Of a stretch of 28,389 bases of DNA, positions 1 to 11,397 are shown piece by piece. The notes beneath the pieces were generated by a model that did no database searches, had not been told where the DNA came from, and was given only the letters and a program-made list of their open reading frames with translations. The translations under genes were made by a program, and so were the position numbers. The DNA comes from Pelargonium nanum (taxonomy: Eukaryota > Streptophyta > Magnoliopsida > Geraniales > Geraniaceae): contig JAYMTF010000912.1 of assembly GCA_036897485.1 (NCBI GenBank), forward strand, positions 1 through 28,389, written 5' to 3'. Within the stretch, counting starts at the first letter, position 1, and the number at the start of each line of letters is the position of its first letter.

Positions 1-395
1 TTCGGGAGGAGAATAAAGTGACCTCTCCAAGGTGCTTATTCTTTCTCCTAAGGCTTGCCCCTTTACTACTACTTTAGAACCAAATAAGTTTCATATATGA
101 AAATTTTCAATGACCAAAGTGAAGATTTTACCCAATTGTAAAATTGTTAGATAGAGAGACATTTGATGTATATTGACAGGTTAGTAAATGGATGTTTTCT
201 CCAATTGAAAGTATTGGTTTTGTCATTCATTTTTACCAACCATTTGCTTACATTTTAATTCCTAGCTTGCCAGTTTCGCATGGATACTAAAATCTCTTGA
301 TTTTGAAACTAAAATAAGAAATAGAGATAATTTAATTATTCGATGCCTATCTAGGCTAGCTAGACATATTAAGTAGTAATCTATGCATGGTGTTA

Positions 396-2057
396 TCAAA
401 TTGAGTGTAAATGCGATCTAGCAATGCGACCACTAGCTCCCTTAGGGTAGAATCCCCCGGGACTATGTTCGTCTCCGCTTCCATACACGATCCTGAGGAT
501 CTCTTGGGGAGTCCTGCCATATGCAAGCGAATTGGCATCCCCGGCAATGATATTGCCCATTATCCTCCCCTCGGCACCCGCAATGGGAGGAACTATAATT
601 CCTTCATCTTTGAAACCGGCGTGTCCAAGCTTATTCCTCAGCTCGGAGATGCGGTTTGTGAACTCGCCTACTGTTATTCCATACGGATGCACCTTCACCA
701 TCGCATGCTCGTATAGCAATGCTCGGATCACTGCGTCTTGGGCGGATTCCACCCCCAAAAGTCCCGCCACTAGCTGAAATACACACATATATATATAGCC
801 ACAATTAGCTATTAGCTACCTGAAATATCTACAACATGTGGAGTACATTTTCAGTTTTTCAGAAAAGTTATTTAATTGCCCTTTTTCAATTTTTTAGAAC
901 AAAATTTTCCAATTTTTCAAAGTAGTTTGGAAATGAAAATTTGTTTTTTTTTTTATGTCTCACTGTTATGCATAACTATTTTTATTTTGAAAGTTAAATT
1001 AATTCTTTTTATGTAAGTTTAGAAACAAAAACAAAAAATTTGTTTACACTTAACAAATTTTCTAAAATTTTCAATTTTTCCACGACAACAAAAATGAATA
1101 TGAAAATTGTTTTCTGCGACTAAACGACTTCTAGAGTATGCAATGTTTTGTTTTGAAGTATGTTTACACATAAAATTTTAATTTTCCAAAATACCTTGAA
1201 TTTTAAACACGAAACTCATTTTTTTACTATCAATTTCTTTAAAACTCACGAATTATTTACTATGCGTAAATATTTTTACTAACCAATTTAAAATTTTATA
1301 AGTGCTTTAATTTAAACTCGAAATAAATAAAAATGAAAAATAATTCAACTAAACAACATTTCAAAAATCTCAAAACTTGCTCACACAAAAAACTCACTGA
1401 ACAAAAACAAAAACCGAAAACAGAAAATGAAAAATGTTTTCCACACGACTAAACAACCCTCTAAAACCTCCCAAATAGAGACATGCACATGGAATCGAAA
1501 CTCGAAAGTACCTTCTTAGCCACACTACTCTTGAGCTTAGGGTTAGCTCCAACGTATCCGGTGAGACCCACATAAGGAATGAGATACGAAGCAAGCAAAA
1601 AGTTAAGCGAATTCGCATACGGGTTAAAAGGTGGCATCATCGGACGCCCAAACGCCTTGTCCATCACCTTCGCAAACGAAGCTATGCTGAGATCCAGCTG
1701 CGGCCTCGCAAACCCTTTCACCGCCTTCGTTATGGCCCTTATGTGCCCCACTTCTTGCAGCGCAAATTGCGCTATTACGTCCTTCGTCAGCGGGTCCAGG
1801 TGCGCCATCTGTGCCCCGATCGGCGCCGGACCGCCTCGCGTCAGGGTCGGGGCCACCCTGTCCAGCCCGTCCCCGCAGCAGCCGTACAAGAAGAACTCGG
1901 CTTCCAGGAACTCTAGGTTCAGTGGAAACTCCAGCATGTCCACGTCGGATCGGGACACCATTAGCGTACAGTTACAGGGGTTGGTGTTGAGGACGATGAG
2001 GGACAGAAATATCAGGAAAATACGAGAAGATGAAGAAGAAGAAGAAGAGAGAGCCAT
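396..2057 (-). CDS. Desiccation-related protein PCC13-62-like (ferritin-like domain), two exons
   Basis: Two exons, 2057..1512 and 773..396, give a 307-residue protein; the family is usually a little over 300. The junction is phase 0: the donor reads AAG|GTACTT at 1511 and the acceptor TTTCAG|CTA at 774, and the 738-bp intron is very AT-rich. The start is the first ATG after the promoter; the frame stays open further upstream, but only through the TATA and ABRE region. Residues 1-30 (a Ser run, then FLIFLSLIVL) look like a secretory signal peptide. A ferritin-like helix follows (FPLNLEFLEAEFFLYG, about 44-59), then an ExxH pair (E102, H105). The C-terminal exon carries the conserved stretch LLYEHAMVKVHPYGITV and ends in GGFYPKGASGRI, typical of PCC13-62 proteins. 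The family accumulates in drying resurrection-plant leaves and in seeds; its biochemical activity is not settled. Role inferred from homology; identity strong. Confidence 0.93.
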
Positions 2058-2280
2058 TGTTGTTTTGTTTTGTTTTGTGCAGGTGATGCATGGCTTTGCT
2101 GTGATGACTTTATACACCAACTGCATGAGTAGTGTTTTTGCCACGTGGATATAAGGCTGTGCCTGGTCAGAGGTGCAAGTGCCACGTGGACTTGTGATGT
2201 CATGGAGCTTTGGGAGGAAGATGAGGAGTGCACGAATCATGGGTAGGTTTTGGGTTATGTGTTGCATGGATGTGCATGTG
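2058..2280 (-). promoter_or_regulatory. Putative ABA/seed-maturation promoter of the PCC13-62-like gene
   Basis: Reading toward the gene on the minus strand, a TATAAAG box lies at 2114..2108, about 51 bp before the ATG. Two perfect CCACGTGG palindromes (ABRE/G-box) lie at 2141-2148 and 2182-2189, 41 bp apart. TGCATG, the reverse complement of the RY core CATGCA, occurs at 2087-2092, 2122-2127, 2263-2268 and 2273-2278. In known plant promoters ABREs bind bZIP factors (ABF/ABI5) and RY elements bind ABI3/FUS3/LEC2-type B3 factors. Their clustering in front of a desiccation gene suggests ABA- and embryo-linked expression. The motifs are seen directly; the regulation is inferred. Confidence 0.7.
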
Positions 2281-2378
2281 CTTGTGCTGATACAATACAA
2301 TAGGATCAATAAGTCAATGCTAGGAGTGGAGTGAATTGGTTTTACCGATTCACTCGAGCAACTTGTTGATTTATTCAA

Positions 2379-3464
2379 TGAGGGGACAACCCAAAATGTT
2401 AGAATATTACCTTTTAATCAGTCAATTTTTTACAATTTATTTATATTTCTTCAATTCGATAGGAATAACAATCGAATTGAAAAAAAAAAATGATCATTTC
2501 TTCGTCTTGGTAAGAATCTCCTGCAACAAAGCATTTAAGGTTGATACATATCTTTTAACTTGGTCAATTTGGTTGTACGTGTTATCATCTTGTACACATA
2601 TTACAGTAGTTACCTTGAGTATATTACAAGTCTGAAACTTTAAGATTGAGTTGGAGAATTGGGCCTTTAGGGGTAGAGCTGGAAGCTTGGATTCTTCCTC
2701 TTGAATTTTTGAAGTCTCTTCAAGGGTAGCACAATGTCAACAAAGGCCCAGGTGTATAACCAGGAAACTGGCTCGAGCTTGAGAGTAAGAATATCGACCG
2801 ATCGAAGGAATCAGAATCACACCTCAACAAGGAGTAGTCTAGAGAGAAAGTAGATTTATAAAATGTGGATCCCTTCCGCCTTACTATGAAATGAGTATTC
2901 ATACTAATAATCATTCACGCATGCCACGTGTTAAAATTAATGCAACATTTTTAATTAGTCAAATTCAAATAGGGAGAACAAGTTTCTGAGAGCCATAGTG
3001 ACAGTTGCGAGGAGTGATACCACAAATCTGAGCAGATGATATTAATTTTCTTCAGGCTTCCGATCTTCATTATTTTTCACTTATTTGTTTGAACTTTTCC
3101 CTATTTTTACTTATGTTGATCATTCTTAGTTTAGGTAATTGCTATCTTCAGCTTTAATTGTTTCATTACCTAAGTCCAGTTCACAACCTATCAATATAAA
3201 GAAACTACTATGTGCATTGTGTGCATGGATATAATATGGAGAATGAATAGCTTTTACTTCGTTAACAAAATCTTGAAAACTAAAATTCATACTTCAGAAC
3301 TGGCCAAACTGATAAGTCGATTGCTAGACCGATTCAACAACAATATATATTGCATCTTACATAGCTTTGGTTAAGTTTTCATTTTTATTTTTATATTTTT
3401 AAATGAGAAATATGATCAATATTCATAAGGGCATTAGGAATGAGATTCTCATTTTAAAGCTATA
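2379..3464. other. AT-rich intergenic DNA, no gene seen
   Basis: About 1.1 kb between the desiccation gene promoter and a Helitron-type terminus. Frames are short and unrelated to known families, and base composition is AT-rich. I see no RNA gene or clear repeat here. Confidence 0.5.
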
Positions 3465-5337
3465 CTAGTCAATCAACCAGTGCGATGCACGGGTTGTTAA
3501 ATAACAATTGTAGTCATATATAATACATATACTCAATTGAACGCCTGCCGGAAGCAACAATTGGAGGAGGTAAGCTAAAGATATTTTGAAGTCATTGCTG
3601 CATATCATTGTATAATCAAATGGAATATGATGTTTTGTTGGTCAAATTGTAATGTGCTTGTTACACTTGTAGTCCTATAAATCTATCTACAACTTCAATT
3701 ACCCCATATTTATATCTCTACCAGTTAAAGCTAATGGGTAGTCTTAACACATGGATCATCAGTTAGAAACCATGTAGTTGGGTTTCTCAAGGTCATTAGT
3801 GTGACCCTATAATTCTCAGATATTCAAATGGAATTTTGTTTTGTTGTTTCATTAATATTTCCTTTTAAAGTTTCTTATGTTCTTGAACCGTGTTTTGCAG
3901 CTCCAAGATTTTGATGAGGGGAATGTTGTCTTACTCGTGGGAAAATGGTGTTATAGTGCAGCTCCTAGATTTTGACATGGTATAAATGGTTGGCTCATGC
4001 TGCGGGGGAAAATCGTGTTTTTGTTCTGCTGAAATTAGATGAGTTAACAGAGCCTAGTTGCTGTATTTGTTTTTGTTTGAACAATGAAATCACACACCTT
4101 GGATATATGAAATCATAATTTTATAATTTGTTCTCTAAATATTAGATTTAAGAGGACAGTCTCTTGGATATAATTTGTTTTGTCGGATCAAATCCTGGCT
4201 GGTATGTTGATTGTTCTTCCGGTGAGGTTCCGGGCTCTATGGGACAAAGCATCGTCCAATAGCCAGGTCCTGAACGAGTATGATCTCTTCATATGAGCAT
4301 ATCAAGGGCCCGGCAAAAGACAGGGCTTTCGAGTATCACGATGTCGCTTCCAATTTGTGGCAGTTAGTGCCTCCACCATGACATGACCACCGCGCTGAGG
4401 CATCCTCTAGGTTATACACGACAACCCGGTTACCCGAGGACCTATGGACTCAGATGGAAGCCATACAGACTACCATGCAGACGTTCGTAACGCAACAATA
4501 ACAAAAATTGTTTTATTCCACGGCCCGATTCTAGTCAGATCTGGTTCCACGAGCAACAACTACAAAACGACACATATAATATTCTGATGATGGCAGAGAA
4601 ACTTGCCGCATTGGAGATGGAGAATGTTTATGTAGGCGCCAGAGTAACCATCCGCTTGAATCGCAACCATCTCCTGATCGCAGGAGCCTCAACTCAAATA
4701 TTTGTTCAAACGACCTCCAATAGATATTTAGTTTTACGTTTATGTACACGTGAACAAGTTATATCAGATTAGTATGGATTGTATGACTACTTACATTTGT
4801 AATTCAATAAAAAAAAAAATTGTATAATATTTTCAAGCTTCTCTTTCTATAAATACATCAAACTTCCTGTTTGTTTTGGTGGACAATATTTAAAAGTCAA
4901 TATAATTAGAAAAGTTATTAATATGTTGAATTTTGACATTTGTAGTCCAATTGGGTCTAGCTCCTAGTTGTGTGTACTGGAATAGACATTTTTGACATTA
5001 TTACAAACAATGTCATTTCCCGTTACAACATCATTAACTTTCAACATACATAGTTTCCTTTGTGATACATACGTATTGTGATGCACTTATTATATCTCAC
5101 TATTACCCAATCGAGCCATATTCTACACATTCTAAGATATCGTCAACTTGCACTTGATGATCTTGAGAGAAAGGAACTATAGCTCTGACAGGCTTCAATG
5201 TTAATCTAAAAACAATACCAAGCCTGTAAAATGGGCAAAAGCTTTTTAAGGAACATTCATTAAATCCAAAATCATTCATATTACAAGGACTTCTTTATGT
5301 CTCAGAAGTGTCCATGTTTAAAAAGAAATTATAGAGA
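3465..5337 (-). mobile_element. Putative non-autonomous Helitron (3' end clear, 5' end tentative)
   Basis: On the minus strand the right-hand (3') terminus is a hairpin-like 17-mer (3477-3493, relative of CCCGTGCATTGCACGGG), an 8-nt spacer and CTAG (3465-3468), with A on the outer minus-strand side of the target shown as T on plus. This is the Helitron 3' arrangement, and a second copy of it occurs at 28076. A possible 5' end is TCTCTATAA on the minus strand at about 5337, which would give about 1.9 kb. The base before it is T rather than the expected A, so that border is uncertain. No Rep/helicase coding region is present. Inside, 4190-4760 is more GC-rich and may be a captured or decayed coding fragment (frames include QTTMQTFVTQQ and MMAEKLAALEMENVYVG), which I cannot assign. 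Confidence 0.5.
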
Positions 5338-5338
5338 A

Positions 5339-5645
5339 CAGATCATGACAGAGAAATAAAGAACAAATAATATCTATCTATCCATCTCACTAGCCTCTAG
5401 CCTCACCACCAACATCTCCTCTTCTTACTTTCTGAGACCAATTATTTTATCTTTTTATGCAGACTTCATACTTATATTTACTACACCATTTTCTTAGCAT
5501 TATTTATATACCTTTGTCTTGATCCAGTCCAGGACATAAACATGATCTCTACTTTACTTATAATTGCACAGTTGTATTCTCTTCTCTTCTCTTCTCTTCT
5601 TGGTCGTGTCATCATCATCATCATCATCATCATCTTTACTGATAT
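5339..5645. other. 3' flank of the CCCH gene with microsatellites
   Basis: Probable 3' UTR and downstream DNA of the CCCH zinc-finger gene. It holds a (CTTCT)n tract around 5578-5600 and an ATC/CAT tract around 5608-5634. These may vary in length between individuals. No independent gene is seen. Confidence 0.5.
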
Positions 5646-7624
5646 TTACCTGTCCAGCTTGGCTGCCCTGTTGTTGCTGCTGCTGCTGCTGCTGCTGGTT
5701 CCCATGAGCCTCTCTTGTTCGGTCAAAGCATGACGGAAATGGCAGCGGTGGCCATAAGGACAGACATCACCAGCCAGGACCATTCTGCATACCTCAGTCT
5801 TGTAGCGCGGGTGGCGGATCACTGGGCGCAGCTCCTCTATCCCATGAGCAAACTGGCAGTGATCCCCATATGGGCACACCCCCGTCTCCTGCCATTTGTT
5901 GCACAGCTCTGTCTTGAACATTCCTTGGTTGTACGCCTCCAATTCAACCGCTTCCTCTTCTTTCTTCCCTCCTGGAACAAGCACCTTTTGCTGCACACAC
6001 CACACTCACACCTAATTGTCTCAGTCCATATCCCCACAAAATTATACAACCTATATTCCTGATTATAAACAGTAAGGATGCATATATACTTAGTTCTATA
6101 TAATTCGATATAGTACAGGGGTACTACAAACTACAAGGTGCCATACTATATAAGCAAACAGCATGTTAGACAGAGAAATGTTAATGGAGAGAACAAATTT
6201 CATGTCAATAAACACCAACTCCTTTCCACATGAGAAATCATCTGTTATTGCATTCAAATGTTTAACTTGGACATGCTATCTCACAGTGCCAATCTTCATT
6301 GTTAGTATTTAATTATGCATACATAATGTGCACCCACTGTGATTTGGCCCGTACTGATCTTATGTTCATCTACAGAGGGCCTTCTATAGTTGTGCCTATC
6401 TCGAAATGTTAACCCAAAAAAATCATTTTTGAACTAACAGATCACCAATGTGATGAGATGATTTGAAGTCTCCACCTAGAAAGTGCACTGACTCATGACT
6501 TTAGAACTTAAACTCACTGTGCAAATGATTTTGCAGTGTTCCAGAGCCTATAGATTCACACTACATCACACTAAACACCCATTCAAAGTTCAAACCAATT
6601 AAATCACCCCCATGATTCTGCACATCCATTGGAGTCAGAAGTCCAAAATGAAAAAACAAAACATTTGAGTTTCAGGCTGAATCGACCAAATGTATCTACA
6701 AATATTAAATCCAAAATATTTTGTACTGTGAAAAGTTATCCTAGTAAGATCAACAACACTGAAATTGTAAGGAACTGCTTTGTATCCTTTGTTGCCTCCA
6801 AGTTCTAACAAACTCTGGTTGCAGAATTCAGAAGTAACACAAACAGCTTCAAGACAATAGTACAACATGCAAGTCAAACGCATAAAGTAAACTAAAGAGA
6901 AATATGTTCATACCGTTGCGCTGAGGGGACTTGTGGTCCGAGGCCGAGTCGCGTTCCGAGTCTGAGTCTGACCACCGTGACTCGCCCCAGGTTGACTGAT
7001 CTTCAAGTATCCACTCGATCTCACGGAAATGCTCTTCGGCAGATAAACTCTATCGACATCCACCACCTCCGCTTTTTCGCTCTCCATCACGCTCGTCGGG
7101 CTCTTATCAAGATCAGAAGACATCTCATCCCAGGCGCGACCCTCCGCTCCTTCGTCGCCGATGCACAGACCGCGGAATCTATTCACGATAGGAAACGGCG
7201 CGGCGGAGCCGAAGTCATCCGAGGCAATCCTTTTCTGGACGGTAGCTTGGATCATGAGGCTCAAGTGCTTGTTGAGTTCGCGGTTCACGGAGCGGAGACT
7301 TGTGTTCTCTTGGCGGAGCGCTTCGGCTTCTCTGGTGGCCTCACAGAGGTGATTGAGACAGAGGTTGTGGCGATTGATAAGGTCCTGGTGCTCAAGAATC
7401 AGGCGAGACTGATACAGGATGTCGCTCACGGTGGTTGGGCTTGCCGGTTGAGAATCTTCCGAGTAAGGCGTGACGGAAAGGGAGGAAGGGAGAACCGGTA
7501 TCGGAGAGTAGAGCGAAGTGTATGCGGCGCTGTTTGACTGGTACTTGGACTTCAGAGACGACGACATGGTGGTGTTTGTCGCGGCAAGTTCGCCGTGCGC
7601 GGCGGCGAAGGTGTCGTTGTTCAT
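5646..7624 (-). CDS. Tandem CCCH zinc-finger protein, C3H14/C3H15 (CDM1)-like
   Basis: Two coding exons, 7624..6914 and 5990..5646, joined in phase 0 (donor ACG|GTATGA, acceptor TGTGCAG|CAA), encode 351 residues. Two fingers of the exact C-x8-C-x5-C-x3-H form lie at 267-286 and 305-324, 18 residues apart. Each is preceded by the expected lead-in (MFKTELC and RYKTEVC). This is the TTP-type tandem finger that binds AU-rich RNA. The N-terminal exon has a coiled-coil-like stretch ([29 protein letters not shown]). A Ser run encoded by AGC repeats follows the fingers. Arabidopsis C3H15 (CDM1) acts in anther callose metabolism; I infer a related mRNA-decay or regulatory role. An intron in the 5' UTR ends 3 nt before the ATG. 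The start fits because the preceding sequence is the splice acceptor. Confidence 0.93.
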
Positions 7625-7627
7625 TAC

Positions 7628-8149
7628 CTGTATAAAAAACGCAAACGATGAAGAACAGAGCAGATCTAAAAATTAGAAGATCAAATTTAAGACAAAGACG
7701 AGAACGAAGAGTTACAGAGAACAACAGATCACAATTCCATCACTACAAACTGAATTATGAATAAATTCATCATATCAACAACAACAACAACAAAATTAAA
7801 GAAACACGATCTTTGCTAGTTTTGCGATACGTACAGCGAAGAGATGCAAAGGTTAATTCGAACAAGAATCGAAATCAGATAATCAGAGAATGAACATTCA
7901 GCGAAAGCAAGAATCAAAACTGAAATCAGAGAGCACATTTCACAAAATCAAAGACTGAAATTCAAAGAAAACTTAAGCAAATGTAGAAATCAGAGAACAC
8001 ACAAGACCTTGTTCTAGAAGCCTCTCTAGTCGAAGAAACCAGAACACATTGTCGATTCGAAGAACTAGAAACTAATCTAGATATTGCAAGTAATCACATA
8101 TAAAGAATCGAATTCATGTAATGAAGCAGAATCGATTCGAGATCATCAC
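7628..8149 (-). other. 5' UTR intron of the CCCH zinc-finger gene (predicted)
   Basis: On the minus strand a donor CAG|GTGATG at 8149 and an acceptor TTTATACAG|GTA at 7628 bound a 522-bp intron. The acceptor leaves only GTA before the start codon. The body is AT-rich and holds a CAA repeat near 7775. Leader introns of this kind often raise expression in plants. This is predicted from splice motifs only; the donor is the best of several and is less sure than the acceptor. Confidence 0.55.
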
Positions 8150-8289
8150 CTGAACCAAAAGTGAAGAACAGAGAGAGCAAAAGCTGCTTATCGGAGACGG
8201 AGACGAAGGAGAGGATTGGGGGATTTATTGGGGGAGGGAATTGGAGCGAGAGAGAGGAAACATGCTCGGTGCTAATGGGACAGAGCACA

Positions 8290-9698
8290 GTCCTGTAAAT
8301 CCGTTATAGCGAAACCATTCTGGTGGTTTCTAACAGAAAAATGGACATGTTGCCCATTTTACCCTTCCTTTTCGTATCTACTCACACTAATGGTGTATGT
8401 AATATAAGGGGTAGTCTCGTCACGCAGTTTTGTTCGGAAATCGGAGTTAAAGACACTGGTTACAGTTTATCGTATGCGGTACGATGTACACTACACACTA
8501 TGGAGCCTCGCTTATCAAGCTTAGATCGGGTGCTACAGAGAGACTGTCTTATGATCTGTGGCTTTGATGATCTGTTTGTTGAGTGTGACGGAGGGTTTGA
8601 AGCACAGGATCATACGTTTTGAGCGGGAAAAGGCTACAGTCACATCAGTTGCGTCAGCAAGAAATTTGTTTTAAAACAGCATGTTCAACAAGCTGATCTA
8701 ATTACATAATTGACCCAAGATTTTCAGTATTACAGCTACAAGTTAAGATGGCAATTTGCGTTCCCTTTTTGAGAACATGAGTATACAAAAATAAACAAGT
8801 ATGTTGAGAATTTGATAGAATGAATGGATTGTTTGGTTGAATATGAGTGAACAATATTTTTAGAGTGAATAAATATCAAAATAAAAACGAGGATTAATTA
8901 GATGCGACAATTTGAACCCGAACATGTAAGTTAATCCGAAATAAGCAGGTACTTGTGTTGTTAATTGTTACTGACATAAAGACTAAAGGCAAAACACTCT
9001 CACTGGTTTCTTCCTAGCCAACCAAGACAATAATACATGGGCAATATAAACGTTTCCTCTCTTTTTTCTCTCATCTTTTTGCTCTAAAAGTAATGTGGGA
9101 GCTTATTCAAGGGACTTTTGAAGGAGCTTTTGGATAAAAAATTAACCAAATGAATGCCCTTCGTTAAAAGTCAATTTTATCCTACGTGTCAAGTGCAAAA
9201 AAAGGTTGAAAAAGACTTAATAGTGTTTCCGAACAAGCCCTTAATAGTGTTGCGTTGCGTTTTTATATATGTTAAAGCTCAAATGTGTTGAACTCAACAA
9301 GGTGAATAAGAGGGAACCTTTCATTTGATTAGCACACAAATTTGAAAGATCATAATGATCGCTCTCTTTTCGCGGCATCGAACCCTATGGTCGCAACAAT
9401 GTCTCGATAACCAAAAACAATACAGGCACGAAGGATCTCAATGACCACGCCAATGCCTTCCATGGCCGCAAAAATTGTGAATGAGCCAAGTTTGGACTCA
9501 GTGGTGCTTGCGAGTCATTCGACCGTCCAAAAGAAGAACTCATAAGGAGCTCCAAAGGCCTCCAAGGAAAGCTTCAATACTAGTCTCCACAAGAGATCAG
9601 AAGAAGAACTCATTTCGCCTCCTACTTAAAAGAACCCCTTAAAGACAACTTATCACCTCTCATCAACATTTAGTGCTCTTAGGCTCCCCACTTTGCCC
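8290..9698. other. Intergenic region upstream of the CCCH gene
   Basis: This begins with the likely promoter of the CCCH gene and then becomes anonymous. One open frame on the plus strand (8323-8622, 99 codons) has no recognisable domain and lies in the promoter, so I do not call it. From about 9300 the base composition rises, with restless repetitive-looking sequence leading into the minisatellite that follows. Confidence 0.4.
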
Positions 9699-9870
9699 GG
9701 TCGCTATCAAGGTCAATGTCTCGTCAGGTTACCTTCAAGGTATGTGCCTCGTTGGGTCACCACAAAGGTTCCCGTCTTCTCGGGTTATTACCTTCAAGGT
9801 AATCCTCTCGTCGAGTCACATTTAATGTCCTTTTCTCATTGGGTCACCTTCAAGTTCCCCGTATAGCTAG
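9699..9870. repeat. Degenerate 28-30 bp minisatellite, six units
   Basis: Units begin at about 9699, 9727, 9755, 9783, 9813 and 9842, and a further gatcacc start follows at 9870. Each opens with a variant of GGTCACCTTCAAGG and closes with a variant of TCTCGT. Spacing is 28 bp for four of the six steps and 29-30 bp for the others. The repeats are too diverged to be recent. Confidence 0.7.
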
Positions 9871-10038
9871 ATCACCACCACAAATTTCGCTTTTTTGGAC
9901 ACTAAGACGCTACGTAAAGTGATAGAGGATCTCGAAAACTTGTTCCTCCCTATCATCACCACCACGAATCTCGCTTCTTTGGACACTAAGACGCTACGTA
10001 AAGCGATAGAGGACCTCGAGGCTTGTTCCTCCCTGTCA
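9871..10038. repeat. 84-bp direct duplication, two tandem copies
   Basis: The block starting ATCACCACCAC at 9871 is repeated from 9955 with only scattered substitutions (for example TTTCGC against TCTCGC, and AAAGTG against AAAGCG). The 84-bp period equals 28 codons and three times the unit length of the adjoining minisatellite. Both strands stay open across it, which is explained by the duplication rather than by a gene. Confidence 0.8.
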
Positions 10039-10140
10039 TGCTTCAAGGTCATGCGTGAGATATTAAAATCAAGTGGTACCTGTAGCCGGCGCGCTGAGAA
10101 GGCTAGAAAGCCAACACCAATAATGCACTCACGTCACCAA

Positions 10141-11397
10141 TAGCGAACCACATTACCAATAACCAACTACAAATGACATAAATTTACTCATTAATATTCG
10201 TGATCTACCAGGTTTCTCATCTCTCACAAATTTATTGGGATGAGTATGTGTGAAATTTTAACGTGTTGTCGTGACTTCATTTGTTTGACTTATACTAATT
10301 TTTGAAAAATCATGAATTATATATTTTATACTAATAAACTAAATAATATTGTTTATAATCAATTCACAAATGTTATGCACCTCTATTATTAAAAGGAAAA
10401 AATGATTGTGGATACACTTTGAGCATTGACAAAAAATAAAAATAAAAACCATGATTGTTGCCAAATTAGGCACATCTGGAAATGAATGAGACTAAGTAAC
10501 ATATATTTCAGTTTAATTGTGGGACCATATTGGATGATTAATCCTGTAATATAAGCATGCAAAACTAGTTGAAATGAAACCTTCATAGTACCAACACATT
10601 TGTAGTTGAACCCAAAATTCCATTTTGTTTTTGTTGAATCATTAAATATAGAGTTTAAACATAAAGAAAAGGTTCATAATTGCTTGGTTTACAAGCTTAT
10701 TGGGGCTTCAAATTTACATTTTGTCATGAAGTAGATTAAGACACATACATTCCTAACTAATGTCTAATGCCAATGACATTTAGGAAGGTATAGAGCCATC
10801 ATCATCATCATCATTATCATGTTTGTTTTAGGAGGCTTTGCTTCTTTATCACATTTTATAAGTTATAACTACTTTCAATGTCCAATAACTCTCATTTCAT
10901 CACCAATGTTTGGTGAAATTTTGGCCTCCAACATTATTCCAATACAAACACACCTTTTTCTTCCAATTCCCTCTAATGTCAATGTCCCATGGTTGTTAAG
11001 TCTGGCCACAAAATGATTCTCTGTCACTATCATTTCCTATAACCAAGCAAAACAATGGTTTCTCTTTCGCTTTCGTTTTAGTTTGGCCATGTTATGTTGC
11101 TTATTTTCATTTCACGTACCTTGATCAGCTCAGATCAGCTCAACTATATAAGTAGTCCTGTACAATCCCTGTGCTATAGGTAGGGATCGCCCATCTGTTT
11201 CGGTCACGATTTTAATCTTCACCTGCAATGCTACAATTGGCAACTAGGAGTAACTCGAACATTTATCGCGCAAGCACAGAGATCATGCATGTAGGACCAA
11301 AAGAATGGATTGAATTAAGTTATGAACACGAGAGTACCATGACATTATTCGGTTCATGTTGGAACTGATATTCGTACAAAACTGAGATGCAACAAAT
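10141..11397. other. Intergenic DNA and 3' flank of the B-box gene
   Basis: AT-rich sequence with short frames only. It contains an ATC microsatellite at about 10797-10817 and a perfect 10-bp tandem duplication (GATCAGCTCA twice) near 11122-11141. The part nearest 11397 is probably the 3' UTR of the B-box gene. No further gene is seen. Confidence 0.45.

Noticed and set aside
1579-2154. 191-codon open frame opposite the desiccation gene exon
   Set aside because: Antisense shadow of the PCC13-62-like exon; its sequence has no family features.
6977-7537. 186-codon open frame opposite the first CCCH gene exon
   Set aside because: Mirror of the real coding exon; the minus strand carries the family-specific protein and correct splice sites.
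8323-8622. 99-codon open frame on the plus strand
   Set aside because: Lies in the probable promoter of the CCCH gene, has no known motif and no splice or neighbour support.
8826-9240. Possible MITE with ends like GGATTGTTTGGTTGA and GTTTCCGAACAAGCCC
   Set aside because: The two ends match only loosely as inverted repeats and no target duplication is visible.
9867-10143. Open frames on both strands across the 84-bp duplication
   Set aside because: The 84-bp period is a multiple of three, so any open unit repeats open; no start context or domain supports a gene.
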